Made by a program: the position numbers and the translations under genes
Assembly (NCBI GenBank): GCA_005881495.1
Contig: VBHI01000062.1
Span: 1 to 15,093 of the forward strand
Origin: Chloroflexota bacterium
Lineage (GTDB): Bacteria; Chloroflexota; Ktedonobacteria; Ktedonobacterales; Ktedonobacteraceae
Direction: 5' to 3'
Length of the DNA stretch: 15,093 bases
The notes under the pieces: generated by a model
The model's input: only the letters and a program-made list of their open reading frames with translations
What the model was told of the DNA's origin: nothing
Databases searched by the model: none
Shown: piece after piece, positions 5,466-13,336 of the stretch
Numbering within the stretch: the first letter of the stretch is position 1
Layout: each line of letters opens with the position of its first letter

Positions 5466-6221
5466 ATGCTACTCCTAAAACTCCTCCTAACTCCCCTCTT
5501 CATCCTCATAATCACTCTCATCGGCCGACGCTGGGGCTCCCTTGTCAGCGGCTGGCTCGTCGGACTCCCCCTCACCTCTGCACCTGTAGTCTTATTCCTC
5601 GCACTGGAACAGGGTACCGCCTTTGCCTCCCGCGCAGCCCTCGGCACTATGACCGGAACCATCTCAGTAGCCACATTCTGCCTGGCCTACAGCTGGCTTT
5701 CACTACGCCTTTCCTGGCAAATCTGCCTGTTTGCAAGTTGGGGAGTCTTCTTTGCCTCAACCTACGTGTTAGAACATATCTCGCTGCCCCTGCTTGCCTC
5801 CTTTGTCGTCGTCCTCCTCGTACTGACAGTTGCCGTAGCCTTATTACCAAAAGATCAACAATCAAAACCCGCGGCAACACCGCCGGCCTGGGAAATCGCA
5901 GCGCGCATGTTGGCCGCAACGCTCTTCGTCATAGTAATCACCGAGAGTGCCGCCCTCCTCGGCCCTCGTTTAAGCGGCCTGCTCACCCCTTTCCCCATCT
6001 TCGCCAGCATATTCGGCGCTTTCACCCACGCTTTTCAAGGAGCGCCTGCCGCACGCCGCGTGCTCCGTGGCGTCCTCGCTGGTTCCTACGCCTTCGCCGT
6101 TTTCTTTCTCACCATCTCTGGATTAATCAACAATGTAGGTATCTCCTCCGCCTTTGCCCTCGCCACACTGGCCGCCTTCGTAGTGCAAGGGAGCTCGCTC
6201 TGGCTATTACAAAGATATTAA
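5466..6221 (+). CDS. Integral membrane protein with internal duplication, function unknown
   Basis: The 251-residue product is very hydrophobic, with about seven or eight membrane spans and no signal peptide beyond the first span. It contains two equivalent halves. Residues 17-64 and 159-206 align without a gap at an offset of 142 and share the skeleton G-x3-SG-x-L-x3-P ... F-x4-QG-x3-A-x-R-x3-G-x3-G. In the first half this is WGSLVSGWLVGLPLTS followed by LALEQG; in the second LGPRLSGLLTPFPIF followed by HAFQG. The halves are joined by a short hydrophilic linker (about 128-143, KDQQSKPAATPP). Such duplicated membrane proteins are typical of transporters or exporters, but I do not recognise a named family. 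The ATG at 5466 follows GGAG with 8 nt spacing; the longer upstream frame would run through repeat sequence. It is the first of three co-directional genes, the next having its own promoter. Confidence 0.75.
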   Translation: MLLLKLLLTPLFILIITLIGRRWGSLVSGWLVGLPLTSAPVVLFLALEQGTAFASRAALGTMTGTISVATFCLAYSWLSLRLSWQICLFASWGVFFASTYVLEHISLPLLASFVVVLLVLTVAVALLPKDQQSKPAATPPAWEIAARMLAATLFVIVITESAALLGPRLSGLLTPFPIFASIFGAFTHAFQGAPAARRVLRGVLAGSYAFAVFFLTISGLINNVGISSAFALATLAAFVVQGSSLWLLQRY

Positions 6222-6231
6222 AAGATGCACC

Positions 6232-6260
6232 TTGTCAGTTCTCCCCTTCCCGTGTATAGT
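6232..6260 (+). promoter_or_regulatory. Sigma-70-type promoter TTGTCA-N17-TATAGT
   Basis: TTGTCA at 6232-6237 and TATAGT at 6255-6260 each match five of six consensus bases with the ideal 17-bp spacing. It lies 11 bp after the membrane-protein stop and 36 bp before the start of the next gene, which fits a short leader. Confidence 0.65.
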
Positions 6261-6295
6261 AAAGCAAGAAGTGAAATCATCAGGAGTTGGCAGGC

Positions 6296-6649
6296 ATGAC
6301 TTCTTATTACTCAGTACGCATCTGGCAGCTCAAGCCAGGCCACACAGCTGCCGAGCTGGAGGCATTGGCCTCCTCAGGCTACCTCGAAATGCAGCGCTGG
6401 ATCCCTGGTGTCGAACATGTCTCCATGTTACGCGCAAGTACAGGCTCAGAATACGTTCTTACCACCACCTTCGCAGACGCCGCGGCCTATATTCATTGGC
6501 GTCAGCTGGAGCAGGAAGCTTCCGACTACTGGGAGCGTTTCGCTGCCATCCTCATGCAGTGGGAGCGCACATGTCACCTGGTAAGGGAATATACAGGGGA
6601 AACAATCTTACACGTCAGTCTCGCTGATAGTAGCGACGAGACACAGTAG
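6296..6649 (+). CDS. Small dimeric alpha/beta-barrel (ABM/EthD-like) protein
   Basis: The 117-residue product starts with a strand YYSVRIWQLKPGH, a helix with ELEALASSGYLEMQR, then strands GVEHVSMLRAS and EYVLTTTFADAAAY and a helix IHWRQLEQEASDYWERF. This is the ferredoxin-like order of the dimeric alpha/beta-barrel superfamily that includes antibiotic-biosynthesis monooxygenases and heme-degrading proteins. No catalytic residue can be named, and it may be a binding or stress protein. The ATG at 6296 is preferred over a TTG at 6287 because the AGGAG at 6282-6286 is 9 nt from the ATG but overlaps the TTG. It has its own promoter. The following gene starts 24 bp after its stop, so the two are probably cotranscribed. 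Confidence 0.6.
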   Translation: MTSYYSVRIWQLKPGHTAAELEALASSGYLEMQRWIPGVEHVSMLRASTGSEYVLTTTFADAAAYIHWRQLEQEASDYWERFAAILMQWERTCHLVREYTGETILHVSLADSSDETQ

Positions 6650-6673
6650 TGCAGATGTCTGAAAGATCAAAGG

Positions 6674-8503
6674 ATGCAGCAAAATTACGGCGTCTTGCGA
6701 GTGATACGGGTGCGTCTACCTGCCAACGTCACTGCCCAACTCCAGGATAGATATCCCTCTGGCTGGCTGCCAGAAGAGCAGTTGGTATACCTGCTCATGC
6801 AGGCCAGTACCACCATTGGCCGCGCCTTGAGCAACGATATCGTCCTGGTGGATCCAACCGTCTCGCGCGAACACGCCCGTCTTGACCTGGACGCCTCCGG
6901 TTGGCACATTACCAACCTCACCGAGCATAATGTTGTGCGTGTCAATGGTCATCCTGTGCCCAGTGGCGGCAGGTTCCCCATGCACCCGCAGGATATTCTT
7001 ATCCTCGGTAGTACCATGCTGCAATTGATCGCTCCCAACATCCAGACCACTTCCCCGGAAGAATATCTCGATGCCACGACAGTGCATCTAGCTTCCATCC
7101 CTCACCCCGTGCAGACGGATTATCAACGCTCGCGCTTCAACGACGTCTCCACAAGGCGTGCTGGCCAGGGTCCACAGGGTTTGCAAGGTTTCCCAAAGGC
7201 ATCCGCGTCTGTCACACCGCCACGCTTGCCCAAACAGCCCGCTCCTGAACTCGCCGCCCAGGTCTGGGAAGAGGGCGAAGAGGAAAGCCAGCTCGGTGCC
7301 GGTGTCACTATGCAATTTGCCCTGCCACAGCGTATGGGCGTTCGTACACGCTGGCTGATCGCTGGCATCGGCCTGCTCTTTCTCGCCATCAGCGCCGCCA
7401 TTACCCTTGTCCTTAATGGCCTGATCACTCTCTCTGCCCTTGCCGAGTATGGCCTTAGCAGCGTATCGGCCGCTATCGTCATCCCCGCCGTACCCGCGAT
7501 AGGCATCTTCCTGCTCGTCAACTTCATTGACCGCTACGAGCACGAGCCCTGGTTTCTGCGCATCGCTGCCTTCTTATGGGGAGCCATTATCGCCATCCCA
7601 CCTGCCCTCTTTATTGAAAGGAGGGTGGATGGCATGCTCACCAACCTACTTGGGCCCAATACCAGCGATGTCGTTCGCTCGGCCCTTCAAGGACTGAATG
7701 CAGGTATCACTGAAGAGACGATCAAAGGTCTCGGCCTGCTGCTGCTCTTCTTTATATTGCGCGATGAATTCGACAACATCACCGACGGCATAGTCTACGC
7801 GGCGCTCATCGGCGCAGGCTTCGCCATGGTCGAGAACTTCCGCTATTTCGCCGTCGACTTCCGGCAGTTCCCCGTCTTTCTCATCGTCTACCGCATCGTC
7901 CTCGGCTGGCTGGGCCATTCAACCTTTCTCGCCTGTTTCGGTGCGGCCCTCGGCTACGTGCGCCACACCCGCGTGCGCTGGCGCCAGGTCGTCATCCCCC
8001 TCGCCGGCTACCTGATCGCCGTGGGACTGCATAGCTTCTTTGATTTCGTCACTTTCCAGGCCAGCGTTGCCCTGAACGCCAATCCAGGCAACAGCTACGT
8101 CTCGTTCCTATCCCTGATTGCCCTCATCGGCGACTACATCCCGCCCTTCCTCGCGCAGATGTTCCTCCTCTACATCCTCATCAAAGCCCTTGCCCACGAG
8201 GCCGCCATCATCCGCCAGTTCCTCTCCTCCGAAGTTAGCAACGGCATCGTGAAAGTAAATGAGTACGCTCTCGTCCAGAACTCGTTCCTGCGCACCAGGG
8301 CCGAGCGCCACGTCTTGCACAGCAGGGGCTACCGTCAATGGCTCCGCGTCAAAGCCCTCTACCAGACAGAAATCGGCCTCGCCTTCCGCAAATGGCACGT
8401 GAGCATGGGCGACAAACCCAAACTAGGCTATCGCCAGCCCGAAGACGCCTACCGCGAGCGCATCAAACGCCTCCGCCACGAAATCCAATCCGCCCAAAAA
8501 TAA
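6674..8503 (+). CDS. FHA domain fused to a PrsW-family membrane protease
   Basis: The 609-residue protein has three parts. Residues about 44-120 are a forkhead-associated domain with GR at 49-50, S64-x2-H67 and N91-G92, the phosphothreonine-binding set. Residues 121-222 are a proline- and glutamine-rich linker. From about 225 to 510 lie some eight membrane spans with the PrsW/CAAX-protease-like motifs in order: EETIK (E347, E348), FAMVENFRYF (E387-N388), GHSTF (H415) and HSFFDF (H453). The PrsW family are intramembrane metallopeptidase-like proteins, some cleaving anti-sigma factors. The cytoplasmic tail (about 510-609) is basic. Fusion with FHA suggests that protease action or localisation answers to Ser/Thr phosphorylation; this is inference. 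The start is forced: the only in-frame ATG after the upstream stop is at 6674, yet AAAGG abuts it directly, an unfavourable spacing, so translation may be coupled to the preceding gene, 24 bp upstream. Confidence 0.88.
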   Translation: MQQNYGVLRVIRVRLPANVTAQLQDRYPSGWLPEEQLVYLLMQASTTIGRALSNDIVLVDPTVSREHARLDLDASGWHITNLTEHNVVRVNGHPVPSGGRFPMHPQDILILGSTMLQLIAPNIQTTSPEEYLDATTVHLASIPHPVQTDYQRSRFNDVSTRRAGQGPQGLQGFPKASASVTPPRLPKQPAPELAAQVWEEGEEESQLGAGVTMQFALPQRMGVRTRWLIAGIGLLFLAISAAITLVLNGLITLSALAEYGLSSVSAAIVIPAVPAIGIFLLVNFIDRYEHEPWFLRIAAFLWGAIIAIPPALFIERRVDGMLTNLLGPNTSDVVRSALQGLNAGITEETIKGLGLLLLFFILRDEFDNITDGIVYAALIGAGFAMVENFRYFAVDFRQFPVFLIVYRIVLGWLGHSTFLACFGAALGYVRHTRVRWRQVVIPLAGYLIAVGLHSFFDFVTFQASVALNANPGNSYVSFLSLIALIGDYIPPFLAQMFLLYILIKALAHEAAIIRQFLSSEVSNGIVKVNEYALVQNSFLRTRAERHVLHSRGYRQWLRVKALYQTEIGLAFRKWHVSMGDKPKLGYRQPEDAYRERIKRLRHEIQSAQK

Positions 8504-8525
8504 AACCAGCACCTCAGGCTCTGGA

Positions 8526-8576
8526 GGGCGACCCAAGGGTCGCCCCTACTATGGACGACCACCAGGGTCGCCTGGT
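8526..8576 (-). repeat. Intergenic hairpin repeat, copy C, with adjoining second hairpin
   Basis: GGGCGACCC-AA-GGGTCGCCC at 8526-8545 is a 9-bp perfect inverted repeat. It is followed by the tail shared with copy B (18 identical bases, 8540-8557). A second small hairpin ACCAGG-GTCG-CCTGGT spans 8561-8576. It begins 22 bp after the FHA-PrsW stop and might end that transcript, but there is no T-tract. Confidence 0.65.
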
Positions 8577-8618
8577 TGGAGCGCCCCCGAATTGTGGCAA
8601 TGCCTCCCATCCCCAAAC

Positions 8619-8648
8619 TTGACACACATTCACACCACATGTTAGCAT
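8619..8648 (+). promoter_or_regulatory. Strong extended -10 promoter of the 2-oxoacid dehydrogenase operon
   Basis: A consensus TTGACA (8619-8624) and TAGCAT (8643-8648) are 18 bp apart, and TG at 8640-8641 one base before the -10 gives an extended -10 element. The predicted transcript has a leader of about 120 nt before the E1alpha ATG and contains the two hairpins at 8678-8698 and 8727-8754. Confidence 0.65.
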
Positions 8649-8670
8649 GGAAGCAGGAAAAGCGCCGAAA

Positions 8671-8700
8671 CATGTAGGGGCACCACTTGCTGGTGTCCAT
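8671..8700 (+). repeat. Intergenic hairpin repeat, copy D
   Basis: TGTAG leads into GGGCACCA-CTTGC-TGGTGTCC, an 8-pair stem with one G-T pair (8678-8685 and 8691-8698) and the same CTTGC loop as copy A. The stem bases differ from A, B and C but remain paired. Confidence 0.6.
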
Positions 8701-8726
8701 CTTACGTCCATCTACATTAGTAATTG

Positions 8727-8754
8727 GGCGACCACGCTTGCTCTGCTGGTCGCC
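8727..8754 (+). promoter_or_regulatory. Leader hairpin just upstream of the E1alpha ribosome site
   Basis: GGCGACCA (8727-8734) and TGGTCGCC (8747-8754) form a perfect 8-bp stem with a 12-nt loop. The stem ends 5 nt before GAGG (8760-8763), the likely Shine-Dalgarno of the operon's first gene. It appears to be a longer-loop relative of the intergenic repeat. Effects on translation or mRNA stability are possible but not shown. Confidence 0.45.
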
Positions 8755-8774
8755 TCTGTGAGGAAAAAATAACT

Positions 8775-9875
8775 ATGAGGCTGGAGCGGGCTGAACTGCT
8801 ACAGATCTACTACTTTATGCGCCTCACCCGAGCCATGGAAGACCGCATCCGCACCCTCTTTTTACAGGGACGTGTCGCCGGTGGAGTCTACACAGCGCAG
8901 GGACACGAGGCCACTACCGTCGGAGCAGCAATGACGCTGCGCGATGGTGACTGCATCGTACCGCAGCATCGTGATCTGGGGATGCATCTTGTACGAGGCA
9001 GCTCGCCCCGCGCGGTGATGTGTCAGTGGCTTGCTCGCGGTAACTCTCCCACCCTTGGGCGTGACGGACAAATGCACATCGGCGATATGCATCACGGTAT
9101 CGTGCCATCAATCAGTATGCTGGGCGAATCCCTGCCCGTCGCCTGCGGCGTCGCCTTGACCATGAAGATGCGCAAACGTTCAACAATCGTGCTGGCTTCC
9201 TGCGGTGACGGCGCCACCAATACCGGGCCGTTCCACGAGGCCCTCAACTTTGCTTCCGTCCAGAAGCTCCCTATCATCTTCGTCATCGAAAATAACGGCT
9301 ACGCCTACTCGACCCCCACCTACAAACAGTTTGCCATCCAGAATCTCTCCGACCGCGTCGTGGCCTATGGAATGCCAGGCGAGACCGTCGATGGCAATGA
9401 CGTGCTGGCAGTCATCGCGGCCGTCGAACGCGCGGGCGAGCACGTGCGCAGTGGAAAAGGCCCCGCCCTTGTCGAATGCAAAACCTTCCGCGTCCGGGGA
9501 CACTCTGAGGCCGACAAAGCCGATTACGTGCCCAAGGAACTGCGCGACGAGTGGCTGGCCAAAGATCCCATCCCGCGCTTCGAAGCCTATCTCACCAAAG
9601 AGAACATCTTGACGGAGACCGTCAAGGCCGAAATCGAGGCGAAAGTCAAGACGACCGTCAGCGATGCTGTAGCTTACGCTGAAGAAAGCCCTGCCCCCGA
9701 TCCCGCGACCGTAACGGATTACGTGTTTGCTCCCGCCGGGCCAATCTCCATTGTCGGTGAGCCTGGCGCCGCAGACCCACGCTACGTCAACGCGCTGGAC
9801 ACACGTACCGGCAAGCCCTTCACCACCATGGATGCGGCCACAATCAAGACACCCGAGGAGGTTGGACGACGATGA
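8775..9875 (+). CDS. pdhA: 2-oxoacid dehydrogenase E1 component, alpha subunit (pyruvate/branched-chain type)
   Basis: The 366-residue protein is the thiamine-diphosphate-dependent alpha subunit that, with the beta subunit, decarboxylates a 2-oxoacid and passes the acyl group to lipoyl-E2. The ThDP motif is seen as GDGATN at 144-149 followed by ENNGYAY with Asn173-Asn174. Other landmarks are QGHEA (42-46), PQHRD (63-67), the HIGD segment (101-104) and the loop RGHSEAD (241-247), which matches the phosphorylation-loop region of E1alpha proteins. The C-terminal about 45 residues (FAPAGPISIVGEPG onward) are an extension I cannot assign. Pyruvate, branched-chain 2-oxoacid and acetoin enzymes cannot be separated by eye, so the symbol is provisional. 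The ATG at 8775 is chosen over an in-frame start at 8724, which lies inside the leader hairpin. The stop overlaps the beta-subunit start as ATGA. Confidence 0.9.
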   Translation: MRLERAELLQIYYFMRLTRAMEDRIRTLFLQGRVAGGVYTAQGHEATTVGAAMTLRDGDCIVPQHRDLGMHLVRGSSPRAVMCQWLARGNSPTLGRDGQMHIGDMHHGIVPSISMLGESLPVACGVALTMKMRKRSTIVLASCGDGATNTGPFHEALNFASVQKLPIIFVIENNGYAYSTPTYKQFAIQNLSDRVVAYGMPGETVDGNDVLAVIAAVERAGEHVRSGKGPALVECKTFRVRGHSEADKADYVPKELRDEWLAKDPIPRFEAYLTKENILTETVKAEIEAKVKTTVSDAVAYAEESPAPDPATVTDYVFAPAGPISIVGEPGAADPRYVNALDTRTGKPFTTMDAATIKTPEEVGRR

Positions 9876-10855
9876 GCGCAGTCACATACTTAGAGGCAAT
9901 AGGCCAGGCTATACGTGAAGAGATGCGGCGCGACGAGGCCGTCTTTCTCCTTGGCGAAGACGTGGGAACCTACGGGGGAGCATTCAAGGTCAGCGCGGGC
10001 CTGCTGGAAGAGTTCGGCCCCGAGCGCGTCATCGATACGCCCATGGCCGAGGCCGCCATCATCGGTTCCGCCGTTGGAGCAGCCCTCATGGGCATGCGTC
10101 CCATCGCCGAGATGCAGTTCATCGACTTCATCACCTGCGGCTTTGACCAGATCATCAACATGGCCAGCAAAATGTACTGGCGCTCCGGTATGCCTGTGCC
10201 AATAGTCATTCGCGGTCCCTCCGGCGGCGGCACTAAGGGTGGCCCATTCCATTCCGCCAGCCCGGAGGCATGGTTCTTCCATACGCCCGGCATCAAAGTC
10301 GTCGTCCCGTCAACCACCTACGATGCCAAGGGATTGCTGAAAGCCGCCGTCCGCGACAACAACCCTGTCCTTTACCTGGAACACAAACTGCTCTACCGCC
10401 TGCCCGAGCTGCGTGAAGAGCTGCCCGAGGAAGATTACATCGTCCCCCTGGGCAAAGCCATCACCCGCCGTGAAGGTGAAGACATGACTGTACTCACCTA
10501 CGGTGCCATGGTGCGCCAGTGCCTGAAAGCTGCCCAGACTCTTGAGGAAGAGGACGACCTGGAAATCGAGGTCATCGACCTGCGCAGCCTTACGCCGCTC
10601 GACCTCGAAGCCATCCTGGAATCGGTCAAGCGCACCAACAAAGTACTGATCGTGCACGAGGATATACTCACCGGCGGTATCGGCGCCGAGCTATCCGCCA
10701 TCCTGGCCGAAGACCTCTTCGAATACCTCGATGGCCCAATTACACGCGTCGCCGCGCCCGACGTCCCGTTCCCATACGCGCCGCCCTTAGAGGCCGTCTA
10801 TCTACCCAATGCCGAAAAAATACTCACCGCGGCCCGCCAACTCGCCGCCTACTAA
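9872..10855 (+). CDS. pdhB: 2-oxoacid dehydrogenase E1 component, beta subunit
   Basis: This is the 327-residue beta subunit of the alpha2beta2 E1. It has the expected landmarks: FLLGEDVGTYGGAFKVS (25-41), DTPMAEAAIIGSAVGAA with Glu60, the residue that activates the thiamine aminopyrimidine, then RGPSGGGTKGGPFHSAS with His127 of the active site, and PEAWFFHTPGIKVVVPS (131-147). The C-terminal transketolase domain is seen from about 195 (EDMTVLTYGAM) to VPFPYAPPLEA. Length is normal. The start overlaps the alpha stop by four bases and uses GAGGAGG at 9855-9861 inside the alpha gene, so the subunits are translationally coupled for equal amounts. Confidence 0.93.
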   Translation: MSAVTYLEAIGQAIREEMRRDEAVFLLGEDVGTYGGAFKVSAGLLEEFGPERVIDTPMAEAAIIGSAVGAALMGMRPIAEMQFIDFITCGFDQIINMASKMYWRSGMPVPIVIRGPSGGGTKGGPFHSASPEAWFFHTPGIKVVVPSTTYDAKGLLKAAVRDNNPVLYLEHKLLYRLPELREELPEEDYIVPLGKAITRREGEDMTVLTYGAMVRQCLKAAQTLEEEDDLEIEVIDLRSLTPLDLEAILESVKRTNKVLIVHEDILTGGIGAELSAILAEDLFEYLDGPITRVAAPDVPFPYAPPLEAVYLPNAEKILTAARQLAAY

Positions 10856-10913
10856 CCGGAGGTACAGGGAGAGGCTTTCAAGAGTAGGTTATTTTGAAGG
10901 GGAAGGAAACTCA

Positions 10914-10964
10914 ATGAATGATCGCTCGTGTTTGTCAAAAGCAAAACATGTAATACACATTTAA
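10914..10964 (+). CDS. Possible 16-residue leader peptide before E2
   Basis: In the 125-bp gap between E1beta and E2, ATG at 10914 follows a purine-rich AAGGGGAAGGAAACTCA and opens a 16-codon frame (MNDRSCLSKAKHVIHI) that stops at 10962-10964, 16 nt before the E2 start and just before its AAAGGAG. Its strong ribosome site and position suggest a leader or a ribosome-loading frame. Alternatively it is chance, since such short frames are common. Confidence 0.25.
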   Translation: MNDRSCLSKAKHVIHI

Positions 10965-10980
10965 TACAAAGGAGTTACAC

Positions 10981-12381
10981 ATGCCAACGATGGTAAAAAT
11001 GCCGCGCCTGGGCGAATCAGTCGCAGAAGGAACCATCGGCTCCTGGCTCAAAAAAGAAGGCGATTGGGTCGAACAAGATGAATCACTCGCCGAAATCATC
11101 ACCGATAAAATAAACGCCGAGCTCCCATCGCCCGTCGCAGGCCGCCTTGCAAAAATACTGGTCAAAGCCGACGAAACCGTCGCCGTAGGCGTAGACATCG
11201 CCCTCATCGAAGAGAACGCTGACGTCTCAGTAACCACATCCGCCCAGGCCGCGCCCGGACCCGTTACCGCCCCGCTACAAAGTGTAGCGCAGGCCGCCAC
11301 CCCTGTCATGGAGACGAGAGGGATCAGGTCAGGCAATGGAGCCAGCGCGACTACCACACAGCGCAGGAACAAGGAAGAGCGCCAGCGTATCTCCCCCCTT
11401 GCCCGTCGCCTTGCGCGCGAGCATGACATCGACTTGAACCAGATCGCCGGTACCGGCACCGGTGGGCGTGTGTGCAAAGAAGACATCCTCGCCTACGTCG
11501 CGCAGCGCCAGGCCGCGCCCGTCGCCGTCTCCTCTTCAGCATCTTACGCGCCACTACCGCATACGACAACAATACAGCGACCTGCTGCCGTAGGGGCCGA
11601 CCTCGGAGCCCAATTCATTGCGCCCTCGTCCACACCTGTATACGTGCCAACGCCGACACCAACCACCACAGCAGGTGCGGACGTGGAAATCATCACGCCG
11701 GACCGCGTGCGCCTCGCTATCGCCGAGCACATGGTGCGCAGCAAGCGTACCTCACCTCATGCCACCACCATTGTCGAGGTTGATATGACCAACATCGCTA
11801 AATGGCTGGAGAAGAACAAAGAAGACTTCAAGCGGCGTGAGGGCTACAGTATCAGCTACGTTCCCTTTGTCATGAAGGCCGTCTGCGAGGGTATACACAA
11901 ATTCCCCCTGATGAATTCAAGTTGGACCGAAGACAATAAGATCATCATCAAGAAGCGTATCAACCTCGGTATGGCCGTTGCCACTGACGTCGGTTTAGTA
12001 GTGCCAACTATTTATGATGCCGACCAGTTCACCCTGGCTGGCCTGGCAAAGCAGATTAATGCCGTTGCCCAGCGAGCTCGTTCCAATAAGCTCACCATCC
12101 AGGATGTGCAGAATAGCACCTTCGTTGTGAATAATCCCGGTACATTTGGTACAATAATCTCGGTACCAATAATCAATCAGCCCCATGCTGGCATTCTGAG
12201 CATGGACGCTGTAGTCAAACGGCCAGTAGTTATCGAAGACGATGCCATAGCCGTGCGTTCCATGATGTACCTGTGCCTCTCCTTCGATCATCGCATCCTG
12301 GATGGCGCGGGCGCTGGCGGCTTCTTGCAAGCCGTCCGCACAAAACTGCAAAGTCATGGCAAAGAAATAGACGTCTATTAA
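10981..12381 (+). CDS. pdhC: 2-oxoacid dehydrogenase E2 component, dihydrolipoamide acyltransferase
   Basis: The 466-residue core protein transfers the acyl group from E1 to CoA. One lipoyl domain occupies about 1-80, with the lipoylated lysine Lys43 in ITDKINAE. A flexible linker follows, then the peripheral-subunit-binding domain (about 136-174, [20 protein letters not shown] and GTGTGGRV), then a second linker rich in Pro, Thr and Ala. The catalytic acyltransferase domain runs from about 236 to the end and contains the active-site SFDHRILDG with His437 and Asp441. The single lipoyl domain is the commoner bacterial arrangement. The CoA acyl group cannot be told from sequence alone. AAAGGAG at 10968-10974 is well placed. 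It follows E1beta after a 125-bp gap and precedes lipA by 44 bp. Confidence 0.93.
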   Translation: MPTMVKMPRLGESVAEGTIGSWLKKEGDWVEQDESLAEIITDKINAELPSPVAGRLAKILVKADETVAVGVDIALIEENADVSVTTSAQAAPGPVTAPLQSVAQAATPVMETRGIRSGNGASATTTQRRNKEERQRISPLARRLAREHDIDLNQIAGTGTGGRVCKEDILAYVAQRQAAPVAVSSSASYAPLPHTTTIQRPAAVGADLGAQFIAPSSTPVYVPTPTPTTTAGADVEIITPDRVRLAIAEHMVRSKRTSPHATTIVEVDMTNIAKWLEKNKEDFKRREGYSISYVPFVMKAVCEGIHKFPLMNSSWTEDNKIIIKKRINLGMAVATDVGLVVPTIYDADQFTLAGLAKQINAVAQRARSNKLTIQDVQNSTFVVNNPGTFGTIISVPIINQPHAGILSMDAVVKRPVVIEDDAIAVRSMMYLCLSFDHRILDGAGAGGFLQAVRTKLQSHGKEIDVY

Positions 12382-12385
12382 TCGT

Positions 12386-12409
12386 GGGGGCCCGATGTAT
12401 CACGCCCCC
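12386..12409 (+). promoter_or_regulatory. GC-rich hairpin between E2 and lipA
   Basis: GGGGGC (12386-12391) and GCCCCC (12404-12409) pair around a 12-nt loop, starting 5 nt after the E2 stop and ending 4 nt before the AAGGA ribosome site of lipA. It lacks a T-tract, so it is more likely an mRNA processing or translation element tuning lipA than a terminator. Confidence 0.35.
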
Positions 12410-12425
12410 TGATAAGGAAACCAAA

Positions 12426-13316
12426 ATGACGACCACCATTCCAGAGCGCCGTCCAGAATGGCTGCGAGTGCGCCCGCCAAAGGGCGAAAACTACGAAAGC
12501 CTCAAGCACTTGATGCGTAGCAAAGAACTGCACACAGTCTGTGAGGAGGCGCGCTGCCCCAATATTGGCGAATGCTGGGGTCAAAAAACCGCCACTTTTA
12601 TGATCCTGGGCAGCGTCTGTACGCGTAGCTGCGGCTTCTGCGCCGTAGACACGGGACGTCCAATTGGCCTGGATTGGGAAGAGCCAAAACGGGTCGCCGA
12701 GGCCGTACAGAAAATGGGTTTGCGCCATGCCGTGGTCACCTCTGTCAACCGTGACGAATTAAAGGATGGGGGTGCCGCCGTCTTCGCATCCACCATTCGC
12801 TGGATTCGCCGCCTGAACCCGGACTGCCGGGTAGAAGTCCTCACTCCCGACTTCAAAGGCGTCTACGAGGCCCTCCAGGTCGTCATCGCCGCCAAACCCG
12901 ATGTCTATAACCACAATGTAGAAACTGTCCCCAGGCTCTACAAACGCGTGCGCCCCCAGGCCATCTACCGGCGTTCCCTACAGGTCTTACAATGGGCCAG
13001 GGAGATGAATCCCGCGGCCCCCACGAAGTCTGGTTTCATGTTGGGTTTAGGCGAGACCTGGGACGAGATTATCGAGGTCATGCACGACCTGCGCGAGCAC
13101 AAAGTCGATATCTTGACCATCGGGCAGTATCTCCGCCCATCGTTTCATCACCTGCCTATTCAACGCTATATCCCGCTTGAGGAATTTGCTACTTTGAAGG
13201 AAGAGGGCAAGAAGATGGGTTTTCGCCACGTGGCATCTGGCCCATTTGTGCGCAGCTCATATCATGCCAACGAACAAGCCGATGGCGCTGCAGCCGTGCA
13301 AGAACAAACACAGTAA
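12426..13316 (+). CDS. lipA: Lipoyl synthase
   Basis: The 296-residue radical-SAM enzyme inserts two sulfurs into octanoyl-protein to make the lipoyl cofactor. Both iron-sulfur clusters are visible: the auxiliary cluster motif Cys39-x4-Cys44-x5-Cys50 and the radical-SAM motif Cys65-x3-Cys69-x2-Cys72 (CTRSCGFC). The C-terminal RSSYHA (276-281), whose Ser ligates the auxiliary cluster in known LipA, is present, as are [14 protein letters not shown] and YNHNVETV. The ATG at 12426 has AAGGA 7 nt upstream and gives the usual length; upstream in-frame codons overlap E2 and are discounted. Its place in the operon supplies the cofactor for the lipoyl domain of E2. No lipB-type octanoyltransferase is in view. 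Confidence 0.97.
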   Translation: MTTTIPERRPEWLRVRPPKGENYESLKHLMRSKELHTVCEEARCPNIGECWGQKTATFMILGSVCTRSCGFCAVDTGRPIGLDWEEPKRVAEAVQKMGLRHAVVTSVNRDELKDGGAAVFASTIRWIRRLNPDCRVEVLTPDFKGVYEALQVVIAAKPDVYNHNVETVPRLYKRVRPQAIYRRSLQVLQWAREMNPAAPTKSGFMLGLGETWDEIIEVMHDLREHKVDILTIGQYLRPSFHHLPIQRYIPLEEFATLKEEGKKMGFRHVASGPFVRSSYHANEQADGAAAVQEQTQ

Positions 13317-13336
13317 GTGATGGAAGTAGGAGGCCA

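Noticed and set aside
5363..6259. Plus-strand 298-codon frame overlapping the membrane-protein gene
   Set aside because: It is low-complexity Pro/Arg/His/Leu typical of a wrong frame over a GC-rich gene.
8724..8774. Upstream in-frame start for E1alpha adding 17 residues
   Set aside because: The extra codons lie in the leader hairpin with no ribosome site, whereas ATG 8775 has GAGG upstream and begins at the family's usual N-terminus.
9205..9612. Alternative plus-strand frame inside E1alpha
   Set aside because: It is a Ser/Pro/Thr-rich shadow frame, and the E1alpha frame has catalytic motifs throughout.
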